A DNA stretch of 64,000 nt from Lachnospiraceae bacterium UBA3866 (GTDB lineage: Bacteria; Bacillota; Clostridia; Lachnospirales; Lachnospiraceae), in the NCBI GenBank assembly GCA_002392345.1, contig DGGU01000042.1:1-64000 (forward strand). Reading direction: 5' to 3'. Made by a program: the position numbers and the translations under genes. The notes beneath the pieces were generated by a model that was not told the origin of the DNA, ran no database searches, and was given only the letters and a program-made list of their open reading frames with translations. Within the stretch, counting starts at the first letter, position 1. Each line of letters opens with the position of its first letter. Below, in pieces: positions 54,495 through 63,323 of the stretch.

Positions 54495-54509
54495 ATACAA
54501 ATTTAAACA

Positions 54510-55445
54510 ATGAAAGCCCAAAGAAATAAAACTATAGATTTTGATTTGGATGTTGGTGAACCATTTTTGAAAAGATGCATAACGGTCGCTAATGATGTTT
54601 CTATTGAACAAATAATAAATAAAACGATTATAGGCGACACATTTGATGTTTTGGATTATTTGCCAAATGAATTTGCAGATTTAATAATAGCTGATCCACC
54701 ATATAATTTATCTAAAAACTACAATGGCAATAAATTCAATAAAGTGTCATATAGCAAATACGTAGAATATACTGATGGCTGGATAAAAAAAATATTTAAA
54801 TTATTGAAAAATAATGGAAGTATTTATGTGTGTTGTGATTGGAAAAGTAGTTCTTCAATTGAGATGGTATTAAAAGATTATTTTGTCATCCAAAATAGAA
54901 TTACGTGGCAACGAGAGAAAGGCCGAGGTGCCTTGAATAATTGGAAAAATGCAATGGAGGATATATGGTTTGCCAGTAAATCTAAAGAATATACTTTCAA
55001 TGTTGATAGAGTGAAAATAAGGCGAAAAGTAATAGCTCCTTATAAAATAGATGGAAAACCAAAAGATTGGGAGGAAACACAATATGGTAATTTTAGAAAC
55101 ACATATCCATCAAATTTTTGGGATGATATATCTATACCATACTGGTCTATGCCAGAAAATACAGCACATCCAACTCAAAAACCGGAAAAGTTAATTGCTA
55201 AATTAATATTAGCTAGTTCAAACGAAAATGATATAATTCTTGATCCTTTTCTTGGATCTGGAACTACTTCAGTAGTTGCAAAAAAATTAAAAAGAAAATA
55301 TGTGGGAATAGAACAAAATAAGCAATACTGCGCATGGGCAGAAAAAAGGATTGAAGATGCAAAATACGACAATATAATACAAGGTTATGCTAATGGAGTT
55401 TTTTGGGAAAGAAATACATCAAATTTACAGAAGAAATTTGAATGA
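54510..55445 (+). CDS. Type II DNA methyltransferase (beta class, adenine-N6 or cytosine-N4)
   Basis: 311 residues. Motif IV ADPPYNLS (near 71) precedes motif I DPFLGSGTTSV (near 247), the beta-class order. TWQREKGRGALNNWKNAMEDIWFASKS and HPTQKPEKLIAKLI are typical of restriction-associated methyltransferases of this class. It protects the host sites of the endonuclease encoded 14 bases downstream. The recognition sequence cannot be read from the protein. Base composition is visibly more AT-rich than in neighbouring housekeeping genes, in keeping with recent acquisition. Confidence 0.9.
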   Translation: MKAQRNKTIDFDLDVGEPFLKRCITVANDVSIEQIINKTIIGDTFDVLDYLPNEFADLIIADPPYNLSKNYNGNKFNKVSYSKYVEYTDGWIKKIFKLLKNNGSIYVCCDWKSSSSIEMVLKDYFVIQNRITWQREKGRGALNNWKNAMEDIWFASKSKEYTFNVDRVKIRRKVIAPYKIDGKPKDWEETQYGNFRNTYPSNFWDDISIPYWSMPENTAHPTQKPEKLIAKLILASSNENDIILDPFLGSGTTSVVAKKLKRKYVGIEQNKQYCAWAEKRIEDAKYDNIIQGYANGVFWERNTSNLQKKFE

Positions 55446-55459
55446 AAAGAAATATATAA

Positions 55460-56119
55460 ATGAATAAGCTGTTTACAAAAAAATATAGAGATAAAGTGCA
55501 AATTGAGGTTATTAAATCGTTGAATAATACCGATTTAGTAAATTCGCTATTATCTAGTAGCCCAAGAGCCATTGGTGATGCAGTTCAAAATTATTTAGAA
55601 GATAATTTTGTCAAATGCTTGCCAAAAGAATTGATAAAGGACTACAATAACCAATTTGCAAGACGTTCAATGGCAGATTTTGCTTTTACAGATATAAATA
55701 GTAATTATTATGCAGTAGATAGCAAAACGCATAATGTTGATACTGCTTTTAATATGCCGAATTTGACTTCAGTTGAACGATTATCAAGATTTTACGAAGA
55801 CCATGAAAATTACTTTACAATTTTGATGACATCTTATAGTATATCTAAACAAAAAAAACCAATATTTACATCTTGCGATTTTGTGCCTATTGAGATGCTG
55901 GATTGGAATTGTTTGACGTTGGGTGCTCTTGGGTGGGGTCAGATTCAAATTGCTAATTCTAATTATATTAGTATTAACGAAACCAATACAAGAAAAAAGT
56001 GGATGTTGCAATTATGTGATAATTTAGAGATTTTTTATCCGAATGAAATTGCGAAAATTAATGAGCGTATAAATAGATTTAAAAGCATACGCAAGTTTTG
56101 GGAAAAACAACCAGATTAA
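55460..56119 (+). CDS. Probable type II restriction endonuclease
   Basis: A 219-residue protein directly downstream of the methyltransferase. MADFAFTDINSNYYAVDSKTHN fits a PD-(D/E)xK nuclease core (Asp, spaced strand, then D-S-K), and the C-terminal half is beta-rich and then lysine-rich. No closer family is recognised; the call rests mainly on position and this motif. The ribosome site is weak. The 57 bases after it hold no gene. Confidence 0.75.
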   Translation: MNKLFTKKYRDKVQIEVIKSLNNTDLVNSLLSSSPRAIGDAVQNYLEDNFVKCLPKELIKDYNNQFARRSMADFAFTDINSNYYAVDSKTHNVDTAFNMPNLTSVERLSRFYEDHENYFTILMTSYSISKQKKPIFTSCDFVPIEMLDWNCLTLGALGWGQIQIANSNYISINETNTRKKWMLQLCDNLEIFYPNEIAKINERINRFKSIRKFWEKQPD

Positions 56120-56176
56120 AATAATAATATATTATGTGATTTAATTTTAATATATTTTAAGCATGGTGGCAAGAAT

Positions 56177-56365
56177 ATGAACGTATATGTTGATAAAAAT
56201 TCAAATGAAAATAGAAGCAATATTTCGACTAAAAAGAAACATAAAGCCTTTGGATGTTTACATAAGTATGCTAATCCAGCATTAATTGGCAAAGAAAGAG
56301 AGATAGTTGCTGAAACTATTGCAGAAAAATATATAGGGAAAGTTGAAAAGCTTTATGAAGATTGA
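56177..56365 (+). CDS. Small protein resembling PIN-associated antitoxins
   Basis: 62 residues. The segment KKHKAFGCLHKYANPALIGKEREIVAETIAEKY resembles small antitoxins of the type xxGxLHKYANPxLIPxEKxAW that are encoded next to PIN-domain toxins. No toxin gene follows: the next feature is a terminator. It is therefore either an orphan antitoxin or part of the restriction cassette's cargo. The ribosome site is poor. Confidence 0.5.
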   Translation: MNVYVDKNSNENRSNISTKKKHKAFGCLHKYANPALIGKEREIVAETIAEKYIGKVEKLYED

Positions 56366-56391
56366 AAAAAGTGACCCTAGGTCACTTTTTT
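56365..56391. terminator. Bidirectional terminator
   Basis: A6 GTGACC pairs with GGTCAC T6 around CTA. It closes the restriction cassette and can also end the minus-strand gene that stops at 56420. Confidence 0.9.
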
Positions 56392-56419
56392 GCTACTAAT
56401 TGCCGATTACTATATGCTC

Positions 56420-57616
56420 CTAATTATTTGTATAATTATCAAAATACCCTTGTATAAGCACGAAAGGTGTCCCCTTATCGCCTGAGCCGGATGTTAAGTC
56501 ACATAGGCTTCCAAGTAAGTCAGTAATCTGTCTTGGGGTAGTGCCTTCTGAAACCATGTTGCCTTTGAGGTCTTTATCCTTTTTAGTGATAGATTCCTTG
56601 ATGGCATTTTTTAATGCATCGCCGGATAGATCTTTATAGTCATTATCTGCAAGATATTTTAATTTTAATTCATTAGGTGTGCCGACGAGACCTTTGGTAT
56701 AAGCTGGTGATACAACTGGGTCAGCAAGCTCCCAGATCTTACCTTGAGGATCTTTGAATGCTCCATCGCCATAGACCATAACTTCTATATGCTTGCCAGT
56801 TTTTTCAATTAATTCCTTCTGTATATTTTCAACTAATTTCTGACAACTGCTATTTGGAAAAAGTTTCACCTTATCTTCGGTTGCTTTGTTGGAACCAAGG
56901 AGACCATATTTTTCATTAAAGCCAGAGCCCTCTACTGATTCGGTAAGTATCTCATCAAGGCCATATACTATCTTTGCGCCACTGGCCTTAAGCAGTCTTT
57001 TTGTCCTTGCTCTTGTATGTATGTCGCAATTAAGGATGCAGTCAGTGTATTTAAGTATAGTTTTAACTTGGTTTGCGAAAACTATCTCGCAAGCACAACC
57101 TTCACTTTCTACAAGTTCTTTATAATAGTCTATATAATCTACACCAGTGAACTCGTGTATCTTGCGGCCAAATAACTCTCTATATTTTTCAAGTGATAGT
57201 ACATCACTATAAGGATTGACATTTTTCTCATCAAGATCATCATAGGTTAGAAGTGCATTGCCAACTTCGTCAGATGGGTATGATAGCATGAGAACGATCT
57301 TTTTTGCACCTCTTGCTATACCGCGAAGTAGTATGGCAAAACGATTTCTTGATGTGATAGGATGTATGACACCTATAGTGTTATCGCCAAATTTATCCTT
57401 TATATCTTTAGCAATTTGATCAACTGTAGCATAATTGCCATTTGCCCTTGCAACTACTGATTCAGTGATACAGACCACGTCTTTATCATGAAGAGGGATA
57501 TTTTCTGATGCAGTAGCATCTAAGACTGATTTTACAACAATTTTGCAGAGATCGTCACCTTCTCTTATAATAGGCCCTCTTATACCAATAGATTTAACGC
57601 CAGTTAATCTTTCCAT
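56420..57616 (-). CDS. Coenzyme F420-0:L-glutamate ligase family protein
   Basis: 398 residues from the ATG at 57616, preceded by GGAGGAG; the frame extends 15 codons further up without support. Matches to the CofE/FbiB F420 gamma-glutamyl ligase family include KSIGIRGPIIREGDDLCKIV, HDKDVVCITESVVARANGNY and VYGDGAFKDPQGKIWELADPVVSPAY. Clostridia generally do not make F420, so this widespread clostridial branch probably ligates an amino acid to some other carboxylate. The true substrate is unknown. A gap of 263 bases to metQ contains a hairpin and a promoter. Confidence 0.85.
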   Translation of the reverse strand: MERLTGVKSIGIRGPIIREGDDLCKIVVKSVLDATASENIPLHDKDVVCITESVVARANGNYATVDQIAKDIKDKFGDNTIGVIHPITSRNRFAILLRGIARGAKKIVLMLSYPSDEVGNALLTYDDLDEKNVNPYSDVLSLEKYRELFGRKIHEFTGVDYIDYYKELVESEGCACEIVFANQVKTILKYTDCILNCDIHTRARTKRLLKASGAKIVYGLDEILTESVEGSGFNEKYGLLGSNKATEDKVKLFPNSSCQKLVENIQKELIEKTGKHIEVMVYGDGAFKDPQGKIWELADPVVSPAYTKGLVGTPNELKLKYLADNDYKDLSGDALKNAIKESITKKDKDLKGNMVSEGTTPRQITDLLGSLCDLTSGSGDKGTPFVLIQGYFDNYTNN

Positions 57617-57776
57617 ATATACTCCTCCAATAAAGCGCATTATTGACACTCTATTATACAATATTAAACTGAAAAAATAAATAATTTAGAATTGATGGCT
57701 TTGCCATATGGTAATATGTAGTGGTAGTCTAATATCTCTTATGAATACATAGTATAACCCCAATGATAAAAGTGAG

Positions 57777-57804
57777 AAAAAGTCGCCGTATTAGTGGCGA
57801 TTTT
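57777..57804 (+). terminator. Weak terminator-like hairpin upstream of metQ
   Basis: AAAAAGTCGCC pairs with GGCGATTTT (one G-T pair) around an eight-base loop. The T-run is short. It lies just before the metQ promoter, so it may shield it from read-through rather than act as an attenuator. Confidence 0.5.
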
Positions 57805-57806
57805 GT

Positions 57807-57835
57807 TTGAAATGGAATATTATATGTGTTAAAAT
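57807..57835 (+). promoter_or_regulatory. Promoter of metQ-metN-metI
   Basis: TTGAAA (57807-57812), 17 bases, TAAAAT (57830-57835), with metQ starting 45 bases later. I could not recognise a SAM riboswitch or T-box between the divergent genes. Confidence 0.6.
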
Positions 57836-57879
57836 GAATATTTAGCGTTTAAGACATGCGATTTAAGGAGGATTTATTT

Positions 57880-58770
57880 ATGAAAAATAAGAAATTAATT
57901 TTATTAACAGCATTAGCGTTTGTAGTTATGGCTTTTTTTGCTGCTTGTAGCGGAAGCAATAAGCAAGCGGCAGCTGAGTCTGAAACTGTTACTGAGAGCA
58001 TAGAAGCTACTGAGGCTAGCGAAACTACACAAAATGTCACACTTACTGTTGGTGCAAGTTCTACACCTCATGCTGAGATTTTGGAAATTGCAAAACCAAT
58101 TCTTGCTGACAAAGGGATAGATATTAATATCATTATATATGATGATTATGTCCTTCCTAATACAGCATTACAAGATGGAACTCTTGATGCTAATTATTTT
58201 CAACATACACCTTATATGAATAGCTTCAATGAATCAAATGGCACAGATCTTGTATCAGCTGGTATGATTCACTATGAACCATTTGGAATATATAGTTTCG
58301 CAGTAAAAGATCTTAATGACAAAGAAGCATTCAAAACTATAATCGTTCCTGATGATGACTCAAATCAGACAAGAGCCTTACTTCTTCTTAGACAAGAAGG
58401 GCTTGTAGATTTGCCAGAAGATGCTTCTGTAGATAAAGGGGTTAGCGTGCTTGATATAGTTGATGATCATGGCTACACTATCAACGCAGCACAGGCTGAT
58501 GCCATACCTTCACTCCTTAAGAGTGGTGGCGACGATGTGATAGCAGTTATCAATTATAACTATGCACTTGGTGCAGGACTTAAGACTACTGATGCCCTTG
58601 CAGTTGAAGATGCAAGTGGAGATGCGGCAAGGACTTATGCCAATGTAATTGCAGTTAGAAGAGGGGACGAAGGAACTCCTGCAATTAGAACTTTAGTATC
58701 AGTACTTCAAGATGGTATAGTAGACAAGTATAACAATAATACTGGTGCTGGTATCATGCCAATAAAGTAA
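57880..58770 (+). CDS. metQ: Methionine ABC transporter substrate-binding lipoprotein
   Basis: A 296-residue NlpA/MetQ lipoprotein. The signal peptide LLTALAFVVMAFFAAC ends in a lipobox cysteine, followed by an acidic serine-rich linker. Mature family motifs are LTVGASSTPHAEILEIAKPILADKGID and LDANYFQHTPYMNSFNE. It captures methionine (often D- and L-forms) outside the membrane for MetNI. AAGGAGG precedes the ATG at 57880. Confidence 0.94.
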   Translation: MKNKKLILLTALAFVVMAFFAACSGSNKQAAAESETVTESIEATEASETTQNVTLTVGASSTPHAEILEIAKPILADKGIDINIIIYDDYVLPNTALQDGTLDANYFQHTPYMNSFNESNGTDLVSAGMIHYEPFGIYSFAVKDLNDKEAFKTIIVPDDDSNQTRALLLLRQEGLVDLPEDASVDKGVSVLDIVDDHGYTINAAQADAIPSLLKSGGDDVIAVINYNYALGAGLKTTDALAVEDASGDAARTYANVIAVRRGDEGTPAIRTLVSVLQDGIVDKYNNNTGAGIMPIK

Positions 58771-58798
58771 TATTGTTATGCTAAAGTAAGGTTGATAT

Positions 58799-59788
58799 AT
58801 GATTGAATTTCGACATCTTAGTAAAACTTATAAAACTGCCGATAAAGAGATAGTTGCACTTGAAGATATTAATTTAACTATTAATGATGGTGAAATCTAT
58901 GGTATTATCGGTTTATCGGGTGCTGGGAAAAGCACCCTTGTACGTTGTATTAATCTTCTTGAAAAGCCTACTTCAGGTAAAGTCTTTATAGATGGTAAAG
59001 ATATAACTATACTTGACAATAAAAGCCTCTTAGAACTTAGAAGAACTATAGGGATGATATTTCAAGGCTTTAATCTGCTTGATCAGAGATCTGTTATTCG
59101 TAACGTCACTTTTCCACTTGAAGTATCAGGTGTAAGCATGGATAGAGCAAGAGTTAGAGCAATGGAACTTCTTGAGATAGTGGGGCTTAAAGACCGCGCT
59201 AATTCTTATCCATCACAATTATCAGGTGGCCAGAAACAAAGAGTTGCTATAGCCCGTGCACTTGCCACTAATCCTAAGTACCTTCTTTGCGATGAAGCTA
59301 CATCAGCACTTGATCCTAACACAACGAGATCTATACTAGATTTACTTAAAGAAATCAATAAAACTATGGGTGTTACTATAGTTGTTATCACTCATGAGAT
59401 GAAAGTAATAGAGCAAATATGTGATAAGGTCGCAGTACTCGATAAGAGCAAGATTGTAGAAGAGGGTGATGTTAAAGAAGTATTTATAAACCCTATCTCA
59501 GATATAGCGAAAGAACTGATTCTGCCAAAAGAAGGTAATAATTTCGGGATACATAAAGGAAGGAAGGTGAGACTTACATTCCGATCAGAGTATTCTGGAA
59601 AACCTCTTATATCTGCAATGGTGCTTGAATGTAAAACTTCGGTCAATATACTTTTTGCTGATACGAAAGAGATGGATGGTGGTATATACGGACATATGGT
59701 TATAGGCTTGCCAGATGATGAAAAAGAGGCAGAGAGAATTATTGCTTGGCTTAAAAATAGTTCTATAGAATGGCAGGAAGAGGTGTAG
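58799..59788 (+). CDS. metN: Methionine ABC transporter ATP-binding protein
   Basis: A 329-residue ATPase. Walker A is GLSGAGKSTL near 40, the signature LSGGQKQRVAIARAL, Walker B LLCDEATSALD, and the H-loop is in VVITHEM. The C-terminal ~85 residues form the NIL domain (VRLTFRSEYSGKPLISAMV...GIYGHMVIGLPDDEKEAERII) that binds methionine and shuts down uptake when the cell is replete. Confidence 0.95.
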   Translation: MIEFRHLSKTYKTADKEIVALEDINLTINDGEIYGIIGLSGAGKSTLVRCINLLEKPTSGKVFIDGKDITILDNKSLLELRRTIGMIFQGFNLLDQRSVIRNVTFPLEVSGVSMDRARVRAMELLEIVGLKDRANSYPSQLSGGQKQRVAIARALATNPKYLLCDEATSALDPNTTRSILDLLKEINKTMGVTIVVITHEMKVIEQICDKVAVLDKSKIVEEGDVKEVFINPISDIAKELILPKEGNNFGIHKGRKVRLTFRSEYSGKPLISAMVLECKTSVNILFADTKEMDGGIYGHMVIGLPDDEKEAERIIAWLKNSSIEWQEEV

Positions 59789-59791
59789 TAT

Positions 59792-60472
59792 ATGTTTTCT
59801 GAGATGTTTATAAAACTTTGGCAAAATGGTATCATACAAAAAGGTATATGGGAAACTATATATATGACTGTCACCTCATCTGCCATAGCTTACATCATAG
59901 GTCTCCCAATTGGTGTGATACTCAATATAACAGATAAAGATGGTATATATCCTATACCTTGGCTTAGTACAATACTTGGTTTTATAGTTAATTTCTTTAG
60001 AAGTATACCATTTATCATACTTATGGTTGCCATGCTCCCAGTTGCTAAGTTTTTTGTAGGTGTGAGTCTTGGCAATAAGGCGATGATTGTTATGCTTGTA
60101 ATTGCAGCAGCTCCCTATATAGCAAGAATGGTTGAGAGTTCTCTTAAAGAAGTGAATGCAGGTGTCATAGAAGCTGCTAAAGCGATGGGGGCCAATAATT
60201 TTCAGATAATCACTAAAGTGCTTCTCCCTGAAGCAAAGCCATCTCTTATAATAGGTGCAGTGATATCTATGGTTACTATCTTAGGATATTCTGCGATGGC
60301 AGCGACAATAGGTGGGACAGGACTTGGACAGATAGCTGTAAGCTATGGACACCAGAGATTTAATCCTGATATCACCTGGTGTTGTGTATTTCTTACAGTT
60401 ATAATAGTTCAGATAATACAAGAAGTAGGGACATGGATTGCACATAAGAGTGATAAGAGATATAAAAATTAA
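59792..60472 (+). CDS. metI: Methionine ABC transporter permease
   Basis: A 226-residue inner-membrane permease with about five helices. The ATPase-contact loop EAAKAMGANNFQIITKVLLPEAKPSLI is the standard EAA motif. It starts three bases after metN, with GAGGTG as its ribosome site, and completes the MetNIQ importer. Confidence 0.95.
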   Translation: MFSEMFIKLWQNGIIQKGIWETIYMTVTSSAIAYIIGLPIGVILNITDKDGIYPIPWLSTILGFIVNFFRSIPFIILMVAMLPVAKFFVGVSLGNKAMIVMLVIAAAPYIARMVESSLKEVNAGVIEAAKAMGANNFQIITKVLLPEAKPSLIIGAVISMVTILGYSAMAATIGGTGLGQIAVSYGHQRFNPDITWCCVFLTVIIVQIIQEVGTWIAHKSDKRYKN

Positions 60473-60502
60473 AAAAGAGGCTCTATGAAGAACCTCTTTT
60501 TT
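60471..60502. terminator. Bidirectional terminator between metI and the alcohol dehydrogenase
   Basis: AAAAAAGAGG pairs with CCTCTTTTTT around a 12-base loop, placed between converging genes. Confidence 0.85.
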
Positions 60503-60510
60503 GATTACTA

Positions 60511-61680
60511 TTATAAAGCAAGTTCAAGTATTTCCATGAATTCTTTCGCATGTAGTGGTATGTAGTGACCAACAGTATTCTTGTCATCGTTAGTTGCTCT
60601 CATAGCCATATCTTTAAAATGTTCTCTATCTATCTCGTATTCTGTAAGAGTAGTTTTTAAATTAATTTTTTCAAAAAATTCTTTTAACTTGTCTGAAAGT
60701 ATAAGTGCCATCTCTTTCTCTGTATAATCATGGTAATCAACATTAAAGACTCTGTTAGCGAGCTGAGCCATCTTCTTTGGAAGTTTATCTGCCATATATT
60801 TAGTGTAAGCAACAAGCACTACTGCCATACCTGCACCATGGGTAATATTATATTGACCACTGAGTTCATGTTCAATTCTATGTGAAGCCCAGTCAGTAGC
60901 ACGGCCAAGATCGAGCATACCATTATGTGCGAGTGATGCGAGAAGTTGCATCTCAGCTCTTGCATTATAATTGCTTGGGTCTTTAACTAGACGGAGAGCG
61001 TTAAGCATACATGCTTTTATAGCTCCTTCAAGTAGATAGTCAGTGACATCTACATTTTCAGTAGTTGTAAAATATCTTTCTAATAGATGCGAGAGTATAT
61101 CAGCGCATCCTGCTGATGTCTGAAATGGTGGAAGACCAAGTGTGTAGGTAGGATTCATAATGGCGAATTTTGGAAGAATTAAATCATCCTCAACACCTTT
61201 TTTGTATAGACCATTTGATAGGATCGCAGCATTGGATGTCTCTGAACCTGAAGCTGGGATAGTAGTGATAGCACCAAGAGAAATAGCAGACTTAGGTGTA
61301 GCCTTGCCATCATAGAAATCCCATACATCGCCTTCGTAAGGTATGCCAAGTGCAACAGATTTTGCTGTATCTATAGGACTGCCACCTCCTACAGCAAGTA
61401 TAAAATCAACATTATTTTCCTTTCCTATTTGAATAAGTTCACGAACTAATTCTACTTTAGGGTTAGCTACAACTTTTAGTGATTCTATATATTTTGCGCC
61501 GATTTTTTTGCAAGCATTTTCTACTTCATCACATATGCCGAGTCTTCTTGCTGAACCGCCAGAACCTCCTATAAGGAGTACTGTGTGGGCGCCATATTCT
61601 TTTAAAAGTGAATCAAGTTTTTTAATTGATTCATCACCAAAGACGATTCTTGATGGGTTTTTGAAATCAAAATTAATCAT
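60511..61680 (-). CDS. Iron-containing alcohol dehydrogenase (butanol dehydrogenase-like)
   Basis: 389 residues from the ATG at 61680, which AGGAGG precedes; a longer frame adds only a hydrophobic artefact. The NAD(P)-binding AVGGGSPIDTAKSVALG is present, and the iron ligands lie in the D-x-L-S-H-L-L, H-R-I-E-H and N-I-T-H-G-A-G-M segments. Family members reduce aldehydes to alcohols, butanol or propanediol types. The exact substrate is open. Confidence 0.92.
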   Translation of the reverse strand: MINFDFKNPSRIVFGDESIKKLDSLLKEYGAHTVLLIGGSGGSARRLGICDEVENACKKIGAKYIESLKVVANPKVELVRELIQIGKENNVDFILAVGGGSPIDTAKSVALGIPYEGDVWDFYDGKATPKSAISLGAITTIPASGSETSNAAILSNGLYKKGVEDDLILPKFAIMNPTYTLGLPPFQTSAGCADILSHLLERYFTTTENVDVTDYLLEGAIKACMLNALRLVKDPSNYNARAEMQLLASLAHNGMLDLGRATDWASHRIEHELSGQYNITHGAGMAVVLVAYTKYMADKLPKKMAQLANRVFNVDYHDYTEKEMALILSDKLKEFFEKINLKTTLTEYEIDREHFKDMAMRATNDDKNTVGHYIPLHAKEFMEILELAL

Positions 61681-61788
61681 AAAACCTCCTATGTTTAAAA
61701 ATACAATAAATATGCATATTATTATTAATGATTCTATCATACTAGGAATATAATATCAATAAAATGTCAAATAAAATTAAGATTTTTG

Positions 61789-61817
61789 TTGATTTTTATT
61801 CATTTTTAATATATAAT
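61789..61817 (+). promoter_or_regulatory. Promoter of the nhaC-like gene
   Basis: TTGATT (61789-61794), 17 bases, TATAAT (61812-61817). Confidence 0.65.
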
Positions 61818-61829
61818 TTAATTATTGAA

Positions 61830-61849
61830 TATACACGGTGCGGTGTATA
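61830..61849. promoter_or_regulatory. Inverted repeat just after the transcription start (candidate operator)
   Basis: TATACAC, GGTGCG, GTGTATA is a perfect inverted repeat about 13-32 bases after the TATAAT box, where a bound repressor would block initiation or early elongation. No regulator gene is adjacent. Confidence 0.5.
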
Positions 61850-61876
61850 AAAATTTATTGATTTCGGAGGAGAGTT

Positions 61877-63217
61877 ATGAAAGAAAAAGGTAGTTTTCTA
61901 GGCCTCGTACCAATTCTAGTATTTCTTATTGTATATTTTGCAGTTGGTATAGGAACAGGAGCATTTGATCAAAGTTTACCTCTTATGATGGGTATCTTTA
62001 TTGCATCAGTGCTTTCACTTGTGCTTGACAACCATACTGGATCAGAGAAAAAGACATTAGCTGAAAAGATTGTTATGTTCTGTAAGGGTGGTGGAGATGA
62101 CACACTTATACTTATGGTTCTCATCTACATGCTTGCAGGTGCATTTTATTCAATCTCTATAGCAACTGGTGCTCGTGAAGCAATGGGACAACTTGGTGTT
62201 GCATTACTCCCACCAAGACTTATACTCCCTGCAATATTCTTAGTTTCAATGGCATTCAGCTTTTCTATGGGTACTTCAATGGGAACAGTTAATACTGTTA
62301 TGACATTCGCTACAGCATTTGCTCCACTTATCAGTTTCGGAACAGAGCAGACAAAGCTTGCTGTAATATGCGGTATCGTAGTTGGCGGTGCTATGTTTGG
62401 TGATAACTTATCATTCATATCTGATACTACTATAGCAGCTACTTCTACTCAAGAAGTATCAATGAAATCTAAGTTCCAACAAAACATTCTTATGTGCTTA
62501 CCAGCAGTTATTATTACATTTATAGCACTTGCATTTATTCCTATCACAGTTCCTGAAGCAACAACACTTGCAGGTATCAACTGGATAGTTTTACTTCCAT
62601 TCTTACTTATCATTGTTCTCTCACTTATTGGTATGCACGTACTTCCTGCTATGACTATATCAATTACTGTTGCAGCTATAATTGGTGTTGCAATTGGTAA
62701 GTTCCCATTATTCCATACTGGAGATACAGCTGGCGTATTCGAAGTTATCCATGAAGGTATGATGTGGATGCAAGATATGGCTGTTATAGCTATATTCATC
62801 GGTGGTATATGTGCTATGATGCATTACCTTGGTGGTATACAATGGCTTATCAATACATTATCTAAGAACGTTAAGACTTCAAAGGGTTGCGAGCTTGCAT
62901 TAGCATTCTTAGCATTTATCGTTGATGTTGCTACTACTAACAATACAGTTTCAATCATAGCTATAGGACCTATCGCAAAGGAACTTGGTGATAAGTTCGG
63001 TGTTGCAAGAGAGAGAATAGCATCTATACTTGATATCTTCTCATCAGTAGGTAATGGTATATCTCCACACGCAGGACAACTGCTTGCTGCTGGATCACTT
63101 GCTGGTATCTCACCTGCATCAATAGTTGTATGGTGTTGGTACCCAATTTTAATGGGCATATCAAGTCTTATATTTATAATTCTTGGTATAGCAGTTCCTG
63201 CTAAGAAAAAAGATTAA
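61877..63217 (+). CDS. Na+/H+ antiporter NhaC family protein
   Basis: A 446-residue transporter with about twelve membrane segments. The SFSMGTSMGTVNTVMTFATAFAPL segment, GAMFGDNLSFISDTTIAATSTQ and VDVATTNNTVSIIAIGPIAKEL are the NhaC superfamily signatures. Members exchange sodium for protons, or amino/organic acids for sodium. GGAGGAG precedes the ATG. With a dehydrogenase following, an organic-acid exchange role is possible but unproven. Confidence 0.88.
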   Translation: MKEKGSFLGLVPILVFLIVYFAVGIGTGAFDQSLPLMMGIFIASVLSLVLDNHTGSEKKTLAEKIVMFCKGGGDDTLILMVLIYMLAGAFYSISIATGAREAMGQLGVALLPPRLILPAIFLVSMAFSFSMGTSMGTVNTVMTFATAFAPLISFGTEQTKLAVICGIVVGGAMFGDNLSFISDTTIAATSTQEVSMKSKFQQNILMCLPAVIITFIALAFIPITVPEATTLAGINWIVLLPFLLIIVLSLIGMHVLPAMTISITVAAIIGVAIGKFPLFHTGDTAGVFEVIHEGMMWMQDMAVIAIFIGGICAMMHYLGGIQWLINTLSKNVKTSKGCELALAFLAFIVDVATTNNTVSIIAIGPIAKELGDKFGVARERIASILDIFSSVGNGISPHAGQLLAAGSLAGISPASIVVWCWYPILMGISSLIFIILGIAVPAKKKD

Positions 63218-63256
63218 TTCGTACTTTTTAAAAAACTAATATCGTTGTGATTATGT

Positions 63257-63311
63257 CACAGCATTTTAATAGAACTTCCACAGCGATATAATGCTGTGGA
63301 AGTTTTGTTTA
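63257..63311 (+). terminator. Terminator with competing antiterminator before the 2-hydroxyacid dehydrogenase
   Basis: AACTTCCACAGC (63273-63284) pairs with GCTGTGGAAGTT (63293-63304) and leads into a T-rich end: a strong terminator. Just upstream, CACAGCATT (63257-63265) is complementary to AATGCTGTG (63290-63298), which includes half of the right arm. An alternative fold that abolishes the terminator is thus available. Confidence 0.7.
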
Positions 63312-63323
63312 TAAGGAGAATAT

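Noticed and set aside
57617..57879. SAM riboswitch or T-box upstream of metQ
   Set aside because: No kink-turn, SAM aptamer core or T-box motif is recognisable; only a weak hairpin and a promoter are seen.
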